Shown piece after piece: positions 47,212 to 56,005 of a DNA stretch of 64,000 bases. The notes beneath the pieces are model-generated. The model worked only from the letters and a program-made list of their open reading frames with translations, made no database searches and was not told where the DNA came from. Within the stretch, counting starts at the first letter, position 1. The number at the start of each line of letters is the position of its first letter. The stretch spans positions 1 to 64,000 of IMG/VR virus record IMGVR_UViG_3300026512_000005; one strand, 5' to 3'. The DNA comes from a virus. The position numbers and the translations under genes were made by a program.

Positions 47212-47535
47212 TCATCCGAATACAGCTATTTTTTTGTTGTCAATAATATTGCCTGTTACAGTTTCATACCACATAATGGAAGCATGTTTCATTAATTTAG
47301 TAAATTTAATGTTAAAACCTGTACTAGCTTCTAAGTTGTGTAACTTAACATATTCCTTATGTGGGTGAGTTATGTTCGTATACTCCTGTTTCAATCTCTG
47401 ACAAATATCATTGAATTCATGGTCGTTAAATATACTCACATCTAACTTGTAATAAAGATAAGAGGACATTATATAAAACGGTACGAGTTTATTTACACCT
47501 ACATCTTGTAAATCTCTATAACTTTGCACTACCAT
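47212..47535 (-). CDS. Small protein resembling NAD-ligase domain Ia
   Basis: 107 residues. Residues 20-50 (FYIMSSYLYYKLDVSIFNDHEFNDI, landmark SSYLYYKLD and NDHEFNDI) resemble the YYxxDxPxxxDxEYDxL segment of domain Ia in NAD-dependent DNA ligases, which grips NAD. No adenylation domain follows, so it is not a ligase by itself. Similar short phage proteins of unknown role exist. The start overlaps the helicase stop by one base (TAATG). Function uncertain. Confidence 0.7.
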   Translation of the reverse strand: MVVQSYRDLQDVGVNKLVPFYIMSSYLYYKLDVSIFNDHEFNDICQRLKQEYTNITHPHKEYVKLHNLEASTGFNIKFTKLMKHASIMWYETVTGNIIDNKKIAVFG

Positions 47536-49772
47536 TATATAAAACCTCTATATTCTATATTACGAACAGATTTGGATGTCTTCTTAAATAAATCTATACG
47601 ATTAACATTATATCGTTTATGTGGCCGTATGTCGCTGGACCATGTGTACGCATATATCAATTTCTTGTCTTCTATAAAACGTAGACGACCTTTTGACTGT
47701 GTGTTTGATTGTTTAGAATCGGTATTAACTGTATTAAGTACAGATATAAGATTGGGTATATCCAGAGCTGTACTAGCTGACCCTAACGTTGATACTATAA
47801 AATCATTGGCTGCTATTACTGAATAACTATCTTCCTCTGTATATTTAGTTACTTTTATATTCGGGTGTTTACGCTGGATATAATCTACCACAATTGTACA
47901 CATTTTAACTGTACCCATAAACACTAACATTTTCTCGTCGTTTAGTCTATGCTTGAAAAAGATATTCTTACTAATACTATTTATCATGTCCAGGTAGTTG
48001 CGAAGTGTAGGCCCATGCTTAATAATTGACTTCTCAAATGCTGATTGGTTATATCCAAAATGATTCTTAAATTTAATCATTCTACTATTCTTAAATCTAA
48101 AACGTATAGATAATATGTCTACATATTTTTTAGCAGTAATAACATTAGATATTCTATTATAAAGTGGAAAACCTATTTCATACATTTTATTAATATACTT
48201 ATCACTATGTTGTAGTGTGGCCGTTAAACCCAATGTTAGTCTGTTATTACAAAAGAGCATAAAATTATATACATTAAAAAATTCTTGATGACTCTCATCA
48301 TTGAGGACTATGTCAACACCTAACGCCTCCGTTATGACCTCTGGTGATAAATCTAAACCACCCGTTATAGTATTTGTTAAATATGATTTAATAAACCCTC
48401 TGATAGTAGTTAGTGATATTATATAGCACTTATACTTTTTATGTATACCCTCAGTAGTTATTGCTTCTATAAGACTCTGACCACCTTGTATGACTAATAT
48501 CTCATCACGTTTTATATCAGTTAGATATAGCACATCATTTATCCATTTCTCTAGGTATCTAGGTAAGACAATAATAGCAAATAAACGTTTAAGTTCCGAT
48601 ATGACCGACATGGAAATAAATGTATTATGCGTTACTATATAATCCTTAACAACAAATAATTTACTCTCATTATCAACGGCGATACATATTGCCTCTTTAC
48701 TCTTATCTAATATATTATAACTAACTAGATATGTACGTCTCATCCGTCTGTTATAGGCTAGTTCATAAACTCCTTTATTGCGTTTAATATTAATAGTATA
48801 TCCTAGTTTATAAATAATCTTTTTTAACGCATCTACAAGGATACCCTGCTCCGTCCTGAATAGAACTTCGTCATCTATAATATCGGTAGATAGTTTCTCA
48901 AGAACATATTCTATGTCGTCATACTTTAATGTTAGTAACATATCACTTATAATCGTTGGTATGGTATGTGTAGTCTTAATAGTTTTTATAATAGTATTAA
49001 GTCTACTGGTACTTATCTTTACATCACTTGTATTACCAATAGAGTTGTATCCTGGTATATAGACTTCTTTATTGGAATCTAGTGAACGCATTATAGACTT
49101 TGTGTTACGTACACCCCTGTTTGTCTTCCACAAATGCTCGTAACCGGACTCAATAACCCTACCATCATTTGTCGTAAATTCTATAATTGGTTTATATCCC
49201 TGTGGATAGACTCCAATTACATTAGTTGGTTTTCCGTCATTACCTGTAACTTTATCGCCAACCTTTATATCGCCTAGGATACGCCAACCATCTGGAGTTA
49301 ATATTGGTGTATCTATAGGCATTTCTTTACCGTAACCTGGGTCTAAATCTACTAACACATTATGCCTAGACCACGAGGTAATTTTATCTATGAAGACGAT
49401 TTGATATGTTCTACGTATTAACTCTTTGTTTATATTAAGTATAATGGGGTATGATTGGTGTATTTTGTTTTCTACAATGACAACTTCATCCAACTTTTTT
49501 ATATTCCTCAAGTACGTATATAAATCATCTAGTAACGATATAGGATAGCGTATGACATTTTTGCTAGCCCTATTATCGGGATGTTCCGTTTCTATGATAT
49601 AAAGTTGTTTATCAACAGCCTTGATAACTTCTGGCTGTTTACCTCGTATACGTTTATCTAATTTCATCGTGTAGGTTACCAACGTCTTATTAAACTCGTG
49701 TAGTAAAAAAACTAACTTGGAAAAGTTTAAATCGGTTATGGTAAAATACTGGCTGTACTTTTGTATTGTCAT
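47535..49772 (-). CDS. SF2 DNA helicase (UvsW-like) interrupted by an intein
   Basis: 745 residues. After removal of residues 150-383 the protein reads ...VDLDPGYGK-TFISMSV..., a complete Walker A. Other SF2 motifs follow: VLNDESHQ (DExH box), LGLTATL (motif III), a C-terminal domain with VFMGTVKM and a QSKGRLRF motif. This order fits UvsW-type helicases that remodel recombination intermediates and R-loops in T4. Splicing is needed to restore the ATP site. AAAAAGGATTATAAAT before the ATG. It follows the RNA polymerase beta'C gene after a hairpin terminator. Confidence 0.88.
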   Translation of the reverse strand: MTIQKYSQYFTITDLNFSKLVFLLHEFNKTLVTYTMKLDKRIRGKQPEVIKAVDKQLYIIETEHPDNRASKNVIRYPISLLDDLYTYLRNIKKLDEVVIVENKIHQSYPIILNINKELIRRTYQIVFIDKITSWSRHNVLVDLDPGYGKEMPIDTPILTPDGWRILGDIKVGDKVTGNDGKPTNVIGVYPQGYKPIIEFTTNDGRVIESGYEHLWKTNRGVRNTKSIMRSLDSNKEVYIPGYNSIGNTSDVKISTSRLNTIIKTIKTTHTIPTIISDMLLTLKYDDIEYVLEKLSTDIIDDEVLFRTEQGILVDALKKIIYKLGYTINIKRNKGVYELAYNRRMRRTYLVSYNILDKSKEAICIAVDNESKLFVVKDYIVTHNTFISMSVISELKRLFAIIVLPRYLEKWINDVLYLTDIKRDEILVIQGGQSLIEAITTEGIHKKYKCYIISLTTIRGFIKSYLTNTITGGLDLSPEVITEALGVDIVLNDESHQEFFNVYNFMLFCNNRLTLGLTATLQHSDKYINKMYEIGFPLYNRISNVITAKKYVDILSIRFRFKNSRMIKFKNHFGYNQSAFEKSIIKHGPTLRNYLDMINSISKNIFFKHRLNDEKMLVFMGTVKMCTIVVDYIQRKHPNIKVTKYTEEDSYSVIAANDFIVSTLGSASTALDIPNLISVLNTVNTDSKQSNTQSKGRLRFIEDKKLIYAYTWSSDIRPHKRYNVNRIDLFKKTSKSVRNIEYRGFI
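48624..49325 (-). other. Intein (residues 150-383) in the Walker A loop of the helicase
   Basis: The N-terminal splicing block is EMPIDTPILTPDGW then GDIKVGDKVTGNDGKP; block B is ESGYEHLWKT; the C-terminal end is LFVVKDYIVTHN followed by T384 of the extein. The first residue is Glu rather than Cys or Ser, which would require a non-classical first step. Residues about 275-345 (ISDMLLTLKYDDIEYVLEKL and VDALKKIIYKLGYTINIKR) look like a degenerate half of a LAGLIDADG endonuclease. About 234 residues. Confidence 0.85.
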
Positions 49773-49807
49773 ATTTATAATCCTTTTTAATCAGTTAAAA
49801 TATGGTT

Positions 49808-49836
49808 ATTAACAAAAGCACGAAGCCTTTGTTAAT
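49808..49836 (-). terminator. Hairpin terminator
   Basis: ATTAACAAA-A-GC / GC-C-TTTGTTAAT stem overlapping the stop of the beta'C gene; one mismatch. No U-tract. Confidence 0.6.
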
Positions 49837-51859
49837 CTAGGTCATATTTCAATACCTCGTTTGGCTTTAAGAACACATCCATAGGATGGTCAGGTTTACC
49901 ATCTTCTTTATATAACATTGGGTCGAATACTTTATTCTGTAAATCATCCCAGTTATATGATGCACCTAAACTACGATAGTCTATGGCTTGTTTAAATCCT
50001 ATAATATCGCTTAACTCACCTGCTCTACCTAAGTCATAATCTTGATTTGTAATGTCATTAACCGTAAAGGCATAAACTATAACTTCAATGATGGCTCTGT
50101 TTACAGATAACTTACTATTAAGTAAATCAAATAGATTCTGTACTAAAACAGATGGTGTATATTCAGAACGAATTACACCGTCGACACTTTTGAACTTATG
50201 TGACTTTAACATAGATTTAAACTCTTTGTTTAGTAAGGCTAAGTTAAATTCTATCTTGTCATACTTGAACACCGGTTCCTTATGATTAAAATCGTTTATG
50301 TTTATAAGATAATGTTCCTCATCATATGTTTCATAACCATTCTTAATAACATACGCTAATAAGTCCTTAGATAAAAATGTTTTAGCACCATTCACTTTTA
50401 ATGGTAATTCTATCTCTTCCTCTTCACCATGTTTACCTCTAATGATAAGGCTAACAGTATCAATTTTAGATACCTTATTAACATTAATACTAAAGATATC
50501 TTTTACTTTCATTATATTATCAAGACCCCATGTTTCATCTTGTCTTACTTTTAGATAAACAGTTTTAACTTTCTTATTTAAAACGTTAGCTCTAAAATAT
50601 AAATTCTCATTCTCACGAATGATAAGATATTGTTTAACCTTAGCCAGTAGTTTTATAGAAGCACTCTCAGCAGTTTTAAGTAAGTGCTTAGCCGATAGTA
50701 ATCCTTGTGACATGAGTACCATTAGTGTTACTGTTATAATACTACCTAAATTTTGATGAACTAATATGGAATCAGCTATTTCCCCAATACATGCTCTACA
50801 TATTTTGTACTTATCTTTGTAACCACAATACATTGCTTCACGTATCTTAATACTTCTACCTATTAAATGTTTATCGTCTTTAGTTATAACCTTCTCGACA
50901 TTTGTATCTGGGCAAATATAGCGTTTACCGACCATATTATGTAAGTCAGAATCACACACTTTATTACCTAACTCGTCAAATGTGACATCTTTAACATATA
51001 CGTCTACATATGTAGGATTACCACAATCCTCGTGAACTACACCCTTAATTAACATAGTCAGGATGGTTATCTCTCTGTTAGCATATTCAGCATCCTGAAT
51101 AGACTTACCTGATAACCACAGAGCTTTTGTGCCGGCTCTACTTTCTATTATTGCCTCATAAATATTCTTAAACCCTAGTGTAAAGCTATTAGTCATTGGC
51201 ACACTGAAAATCTTACTATTTAACTCTGTAATATAGCCACGTGACGCTAACCACTGTTTCATTTGTCCAGCGTTACCTATACCTGACAAATACATAAGGG
51301 CTATAGAATTACCATGATAGATAGGTTTGGATATAACCTTATCTAAAGTTTTGTATGTATCTTGTATAGTTTGTGGCGATGGTCGCTCAGCTGCTTTAAT
51401 CATACTCTTAATTAAATCTTTGTCAAATTGTATATGTAACGCATCTGTAACAGACAGTCCTAGACTATAACGCAGAAGTTTTTTAGATATAAGTCTATTG
51501 ATACTCTCTATATTTAAATAGAAGTCCTTAAACAAGTCTTCAGCTATTTCATTACTCTTATGTTTTTCTATATATGGTTTAACAATAGCTCTATAAATCT
51601 TACTATATATAGAACTATATGTCTTATTAGAGAAGTAGCCATTGTTATAATGGTTACCTATCCATATGTCTGATGTAATCATTACGTCATATTTTACTAT
51701 GAAATCGGTAAAAGCTCTGAAGAATATGATGTCTTTAAAGTAACAATTTTCATACACCACATCATCTTCAAAGCGTAATGAGAAGTTACGTTTTAATTCT
51801 AGTATCTGCTCTATATCCAACTGGTAGAGTGTACGTACATTTATTATTCTTTTACTCAT
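49832..51859 (-). CDS. RNA polymerase beta' subunit, C-terminal half (copy B)
   Basis: 675 residues from the ATG at 51859 (AAGGAAATGCCA before it; an ATG at 51865 is too close to the AAGG). SGIGNAGQMKQWLASRGYI matches SGARGNxxQLxQLxGMRG of beta', and RAGTKALWLSGKSIQDAEY matches the GARKGLADTALKTADSGY trigger-loop segment. The zinc site is C...YICPD...YCGYKDKYKICRACIG, followed by LGSIITVTLMVLMSQG, the counterpart of GEAIGVIAAQSIGEPG. It lies 23 bases after the beta C-terminal gene and so is probably its partner. Second beta'C of the window. Confidence 0.93.
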   Translation of the reverse strand: MSKRIINVRTLYQLDIEQILELKRNFSLRFEDDVVYENCYFKDIIFFRAFTDFIVKYDVMITSDIWIGNHYNNGYFSNKTYSSIYSKIYRAIVKPYIEKHKSNEIAEDLFKDFYLNIESINRLISKKLLRYSLGLSVTDALHIQFDKDLIKSMIKAAERPSPQTIQDTYKTLDKVISKPIYHGNSIALMYLSGIGNAGQMKQWLASRGYITELNSKIFSVPMTNSFTLGFKNIYEAIIESRAGTKALWLSGKSIQDAEYANREITILTMLIKGVVHEDCGNPTYVDVYVKDVTFDELGNKVCDSDLHNMVGKRYICPDTNVEKVITKDDKHLIGRSIKIREAMYCGYKDKYKICRACIGEIADSILVHQNLGSIITVTLMVLMSQGLLSAKHLLKTAESASIKLLAKVKQYLIIRENENLYFRANVLNKKVKTVYLKVRQDETWGLDNIMKVKDIFSINVNKVSKIDTVSLIIRGKHGEEEEIELPLKVNGAKTFLSKDLLAYVIKNGYETYDEEHYLININDFNHKEPVFKYDKIEFNLALLNKEFKSMLKSHKFKSVDGVIRSEYTPSVLVQNLFDLLNSKLSVNRAIIEVIVYAFTVNDITNQDYDLGRAGELSDIIGFKQAIDYRSLGASYNWDDLQNKVFDPMLYKEDGKPDHPMDVFLKPNEVLKYDLD

Positions 51860-51882
51860 TGGCATTTCCTTATGTTTTCTTA

Positions 51883-54129
51883 TTAAACAGCGTCTACATC
51901 TTCCACTGTGGTAACATGTATAGTATCTGTTTCCACGTATTGTCGTTTCTCCACATATCTATTCTTATCCTTGACATGTTTAATCTCTATACCTACAGAC
52001 GAGTATAATGTGTTAAGTATTTCTAACCCTCTATCTGTACCAAATTTAACCGTCTTTCTGTCGATAAGTTTTGGTATATTAGTGGGTTGTGCTGCTGATA
52101 GTATTTTACTATAAACCATTTTATGTGTTGTTAGTGAAGCGTTCATGTCCTTTAATTCTGCCATTAGTTCTTGACCACCGTAGGCTACATAAATCCTACC
52201 CTCAGTTTCACCATTTGTACGAACTGGATTATTTTTATACGGTAAAGCATTTTTATCTTTCTTATTAACTACTACTGGTAAACCATGATAGTTAACAGAA
52301 GCTGATGAAGTTGTTAAAATGTCGTCTGCTATTTTATTTAACATAATAATATACATAGGTGCAATCATTATGTCATCTACAGTAGTAGCTGTGACACCAT
52401 CCAGTGTAAAGGTAACTGGACCACTATCTGCCGCATAAATAGATTGTTTAAGTTCCTCTACTATCATATACTTACGCTTTTCATTATCTAATCGTAGGTA
52501 TATTTTAAATGCATCCTCTACTATATTAATTATAGTTAAACGCATTACTTCATAATTATTACTACTATATATATTCTCATATTTATCAGTGAACATATTT
52601 TGTAATATTCTAGCGAAACCTAGAGGTATCTTAAATAATTCTTTAGCATCGTCATCAGTTATATTAGATGGATTACTATATCCTAATTCACTTAGTCGCT
52701 TAGCTACTAGTTTCTCTACTTTTAACATACTACCTTTTATGTAGTATTCATAAAGTCTACCGCCATTTAACCGACTCGGGGTAGATTTAATGTCACCTAT
52801 TACATCCGCAACATTACCAAACGCATCCCTAGGCATATCCTTCTTAGGGAGTATTTTCGTGATGATTCCTTTATTAGCGGAGAAATCCGTGAACTTAGGA
52901 CCTTTTATTTTAGGTAGAAATGTATGTTCTATAACTATCTCTAAACGATATAGAGACAGAGGTGATAACTTATACATCTTCTTCAGTTTACTATTAGGTC
53001 TAGCACTCTCCACCATACCATACGCCTCTACAATTAGTGTATTGAAACTTTCACCTACAATTAGATCGGTACCTGTTATAGCTCGAGTTTCTTTATTTAA
53101 CGTTTCATAAACATCTATAATTTGTTTATAATAGTCAATGGTAGATGCGTGGTATTTTTCTAATAGTTCATCTGTTTTAGTTGGTATACGTTTTCTCCGT
53201 TTAGGATTTTTGAATACTTTAACATCTACTACTAGACCGCCACCTGTCCTATCGTACACTACTTCGTCGAATATAGGATTGTATTCACATAAATCTTTCT
53301 TACTTAACAACCCAGCCGCGTATCTATAATCATATTTACGTTTGGCAAATACTACACCATCCTCGTTTATACGTTCGCCAAGTTCTTTAAAAGGAACGTA
53401 TTTCTCTGGGTCACCACTCTGGTTTATAAGAAATTCATCTTCATCTATTTCTATGGTTCTAGTCTCATAAAGATTAAACTTAAACTTTTCACAAAATTCA
53501 TCGCTAACCATAAACCCATCCTCATCGTTCTGTTCTAACGGCATCAAACATACGTTGACATTACGACCATCACCGTAACTACCATCTTCCTTTATAGAAC
53601 CAGAACTTGCTAAGATAGTTCCTGACTCCACTATATCCCCACGAACATAATTTTCTACCTCATCTGCTATTTTATTTTCATAACCAAAATACGTATGTAA
53701 CTTGCTATATCTAGGTATTTCTATACAATTAATTATACCGGAATCTATCTCTCTATATATTATAAGACTTTCTGCAGATAAAGAGCTACCATATGTGTGG
53801 TGTCGTTTTACTACAGATATAATCTCACTTGTTCTCTCTATCTTTTTCATAAGACTATACTTACCTAATTCATAATCAACACCAGTTTGTATCGTGTTAA
53901 TATCCGTTTCGCATAGTGTTAATGTATTGGAGCGTTGTGATGCACCCATTATACCACGTGGGGAACTATTATGCTCTATGGCAAAGTTGTTGCCTGATGT
54001 CGAAAAGAACTTATGGTTTAATTTAAGTCTTGGGTCTGTTTCTACAAACCAACTCATATTTTCTTTAAAGAACTCCAAGTTCCCACGATGCACTTGTTCT
54101 AATGCTTGTTTATTTACGAAACCTCTCAT
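51883..54129 (-). CDS. RNA polymerase beta subunit, C-terminal half
   Basis: 748 residues. PRGIMGASQRSNTL matches the NRALMGANMQRQAV segment; GRNVNVCLMPLEQNDEDGFMVS matches GRNxLVAFMPWxGYNFEDSILIS; GPKFTDFSANKGIITKIL, then DMPRDAFGNVADV and PSRLNGGRLYE match GDKxAGRHGNKGVISKI, MPYxxDGTPVD and PSRMNxGQxLE, including the lysines that touch the nascent chain. This is the catalytic half of beta and starts where the bacterial protein is near its Rif region. Promoter element 18 bases upstream; AAGGAAGTACA before the ATG. Co-transcribed with beta'C copy B. Confidence 0.95.
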   Translation of the reverse strand: MRGFVNKQALEQVHRGNLEFFKENMSWFVETDPRLKLNHKFFSTSGNNFAIEHNSSPRGIMGASQRSNTLTLCETDINTIQTGVDYELGKYSLMKKIERTSEIISVVKRHHTYGSSLSAESLIIYREIDSGIINCIEIPRYSKLHTYFGYENKIADEVENYVRGDIVESGTILASSGSIKEDGSYGDGRNVNVCLMPLEQNDEDGFMVSDEFCEKFKFNLYETRTIEIDEDEFLINQSGDPEKYVPFKELGERINEDGVVFAKRKYDYRYAAGLLSKKDLCEYNPIFDEVVYDRTGGGLVVDVKVFKNPKRRKRIPTKTDELLEKYHASTIDYYKQIIDVYETLNKETRAITGTDLIVGESFNTLIVEAYGMVESARPNSKLKKMYKLSPLSLYRLEIVIEHTFLPKIKGPKFTDFSANKGIITKILPKKDMPRDAFGNVADVIGDIKSTPSRLNGGRLYEYYIKGSMLKVEKLVAKRLSELGYSNPSNITDDDAKELFKIPLGFARILQNMFTDKYENIYSSNNYEVMRLTIINIVEDAFKIYLRLDNEKRKYMIVEELKQSIYAADSGPVTFTLDGVTATTVDDIMIAPMYIIMLNKIADDILTTSSASVNYHGLPVVVNKKDKNALPYKNNPVRTNGETEGRIYVAYGGQELMAELKDMNASLTTHKMVYSKILSAAQPTNIPKLIDRKTVKFGTDRGLEILNTLYSSVGIEIKHVKDKNRYVEKRQYVETDTIHVTTVEDVDAV

Positions 54130-54146
54130 TGTACTTCCTTTTTATT

Positions 54147-54171
54147 ATTGTATTTACATTTTAATAATATA
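54147..54171 (-). promoter_or_regulatory. Conserved phage promoter-like element
   Basis: Minus strand TATATTATTAAAATGTAAA followed by TACAAT, upstream of the betaC/beta'C operon. Confidence 0.75.
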
Positions 54172-54205
54172 TACTAATAAAAGGATAGAGGTCAAACCTT
54201 TATAA

Positions 54206-54231
54206 TATATAGGACAAACGTCCTATATATC
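54206..54231 (-). terminator. Hairpin terminator
   Basis: ATATATAGGAC / GTCCTATATAT with AAAC loop, overlapping the stop of the 54223-54543 gene. No U-tract. Confidence 0.75.
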
Positions 54232-54543
54232 TTTAATATTAGAAATTATGGTTTCCACTGTTTCAGGGTTAAGTATCATAAGATTTAACCTACCATCATA
54301 AGTTAATGATGATTTAAACCCATTGATACGTATTATTAAATAAATAGCAAAATTTGGTATATTAAATTCATTATGAAGTAACCCATACAAATTACCTTTA
54401 TATTTTTCACCTTTATACGGTTCAAGCGTTACCATCGTTATATTATCACGAATTAATTGTGTATCCAGTAATGATTCAAATTTGTGAATAGTTTCTGCAT
54501 CCAGTTGCATTGTATCATCACCCATCATATTTACTATATCCAT
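54223..54543 (-). CDS. Small unknown protein after a virion gene
   Basis: 106 residues from the ATG at 54543, which has TTGGAGTTGTAACT before it; a longer frame to 54588 would overlap the preceding gene and lacks a site. Acidic, alpha/beta. Thirty-eight bases separate it from the 468-residue protein's stop. Not recognised. Confidence 0.7.
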   Translation of the reverse strand: MDIVNMMGDDTMQLDAETIHKFESLLDTQLIRDNITMVTLEPYKGEKYKGNLYGLLHNEFNIPNFAIYLIIRINGFKSSLTYDGRLNLMILNPETVETIISNIKDI

Positions 54544-54581
54544 AGTTACAACTCCAAAAAAAAAATGTCTATAGGGGAGGG

Positions 54582-55988
54582 TTACCACCCAGCCCCTATA
54601 ACTCTAGCATGTCCATGCTGTGTCTGTACATTACGTACGCTACCATGATTACTGACTGCACGTGTAGGTTCTCGACTATTAACTAGTCTTGGTGTAGCAC
54701 GACTAGCGTAAGAACTACGTCCATTATCATAATCCCTAGACTGTGGTCTATTATAACTAGGCTGTCTATTATAAGACTGTCTATCGTACATATCCTCATT
54801 AGCTGGTAGACGATCGTTACGTACTGGTGGGTTTTCCCAAGGTGGCAAATCAGCAGTACGTTGATCGTATCTAACAGCTGGTTCTCTAATAGGTTCGCGA
54901 ACTGGACGACTATACGATGCAGGTTGACGATCGTAACTTCTGACTGGTGGTAAGGCTGGTTCTCTAGACTTACTCTCCATTCTATCCCAGAAACTACCAG
55001 TATCGGCTTTTGCCCTTGCGGTTGTGACTGGAGTATTAGATACAGGTATACTACCAGTTAACTCCGAAGGTGTACGTTTTATCTCTTGTTCCATATCATT
55101 AATAATACCAGTTAGATCGACTATATTATATGGTAAAGGTTTAAGTCTTATGAGCTCCTTAATATCATCCTCTATATCGGAAGTTAAGACTGAAGCTATT
55201 ATATTTTCTAACTTACTGTATATTCTATCATACATTGTTAATAACACGTGCGTCGATGGTGCTATTCGATTTAAACTACCTATTTGAATACCGTCAACTA
55301 TATTTGTAATATCTCCCACTATAAATTCAAATAATGATTTAAATGTATGTACGTCTTTGTTACGTAATTTAACATCTAGTACCGTTGTTTCTTTACTAGG
55401 TAAAGTGAATAGTTCTTCACCTATGGGGAAAGTTATTACGCCTATACGGTTATATTTGACATCATTTAACTTGCCACCCTTTGATACTACCAAAGTGATA
55501 TGTTTTTTACTAATGTACTTGTTAACAATATTTTCATATATATGTGACCAGTTTTCCACAGTCTTTTGGTCTATAAGTGTCTTAGCTGTAGACTTATAAC
55601 GACTCACTAATGAAGACAATTTCATCAGAGATAAATCATTGACTTCAGTATCGGTACTGGCTAATTTAACTAATAACGCTTCACATAGATAATGTATGAC
55701 ACCTAATAATTTAACTTCCATACTAGTCCGTAATTTATTAAAACTGGCGTTACCACCTTTAACCGTACTCTCTAGTAGGGGGTTAAATAATGACTTAACG
55801 GCATTACCATTCACATCCGTTAATGTGGCTATGTTATCATCTGTAGGTAGGAATGCTGGTAACTTGTTAATAAGCAGTGGTGTTTTACCATCTGCTATTG
55901 GTACGAAAAGTTGACCATTATCATCAACCACTAAATCTATCATCTCACATAGTCCTCTATAGAACTTTGTTAATACTGTATCTTTCAT
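54582..55988 (-). CDS. Virion-type protein with long disordered Arg/Tyr/Pro-rich tail
   Basis: 468 residues. Residues 1-310 are folded (helical with beta sections). The last 150 residues are disordered, with repeats of the type YDRQ, YNRQ, YNRP and REP and many arginines; they would be positively charged and could bind DNA or condense it. The C-terminus ends HARVIGAGW. AAAAGGAAAAAA before the ATG. Coupled with the upstream 56006-57478 gene (17-base gap). No enzyme motif. Structural or DNA-packaging role is inferred. Confidence 0.75.
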   Translation of the reverse strand: MKDTVLTKFYRGLCEMIDLVVDDNGQLFVPIADGKTPLLINKLPAFLPTDDNIATLTDVNGNAVKSLFNPLLESTVKGGNASFNKLRTSMEVKLLGVIHYLCEALLVKLASTDTEVNDLSLMKLSSLVSRYKSTAKTLIDQKTVENWSHIYENIVNKYISKKHITLVVSKGGKLNDVKYNRIGVITFPIGEELFTLPSKETTVLDVKLRNKDVHTFKSLFEFIVGDITNIVDGIQIGSLNRIAPSTHVLLTMYDRIYSKLENIIASVLTSDIEDDIKELIRLKPLPYNIVDLTGIINDMEQEIKRTPSELTGSIPVSNTPVTTARAKADTGSFWDRMESKSREPALPPVRSYDRQPASYSRPVREPIREPAVRYDQRTADLPPWENPPVRNDRLPANEDMYDRQSYNRQPSYNRPQSRDYDNGRSSYASRATPRLVNSREPTRAVSNHGSVRNVQTQHGHARVIGAGW

Positions 55989-56005
55989 TTTTTTCCTTTT
56001 CCTTT

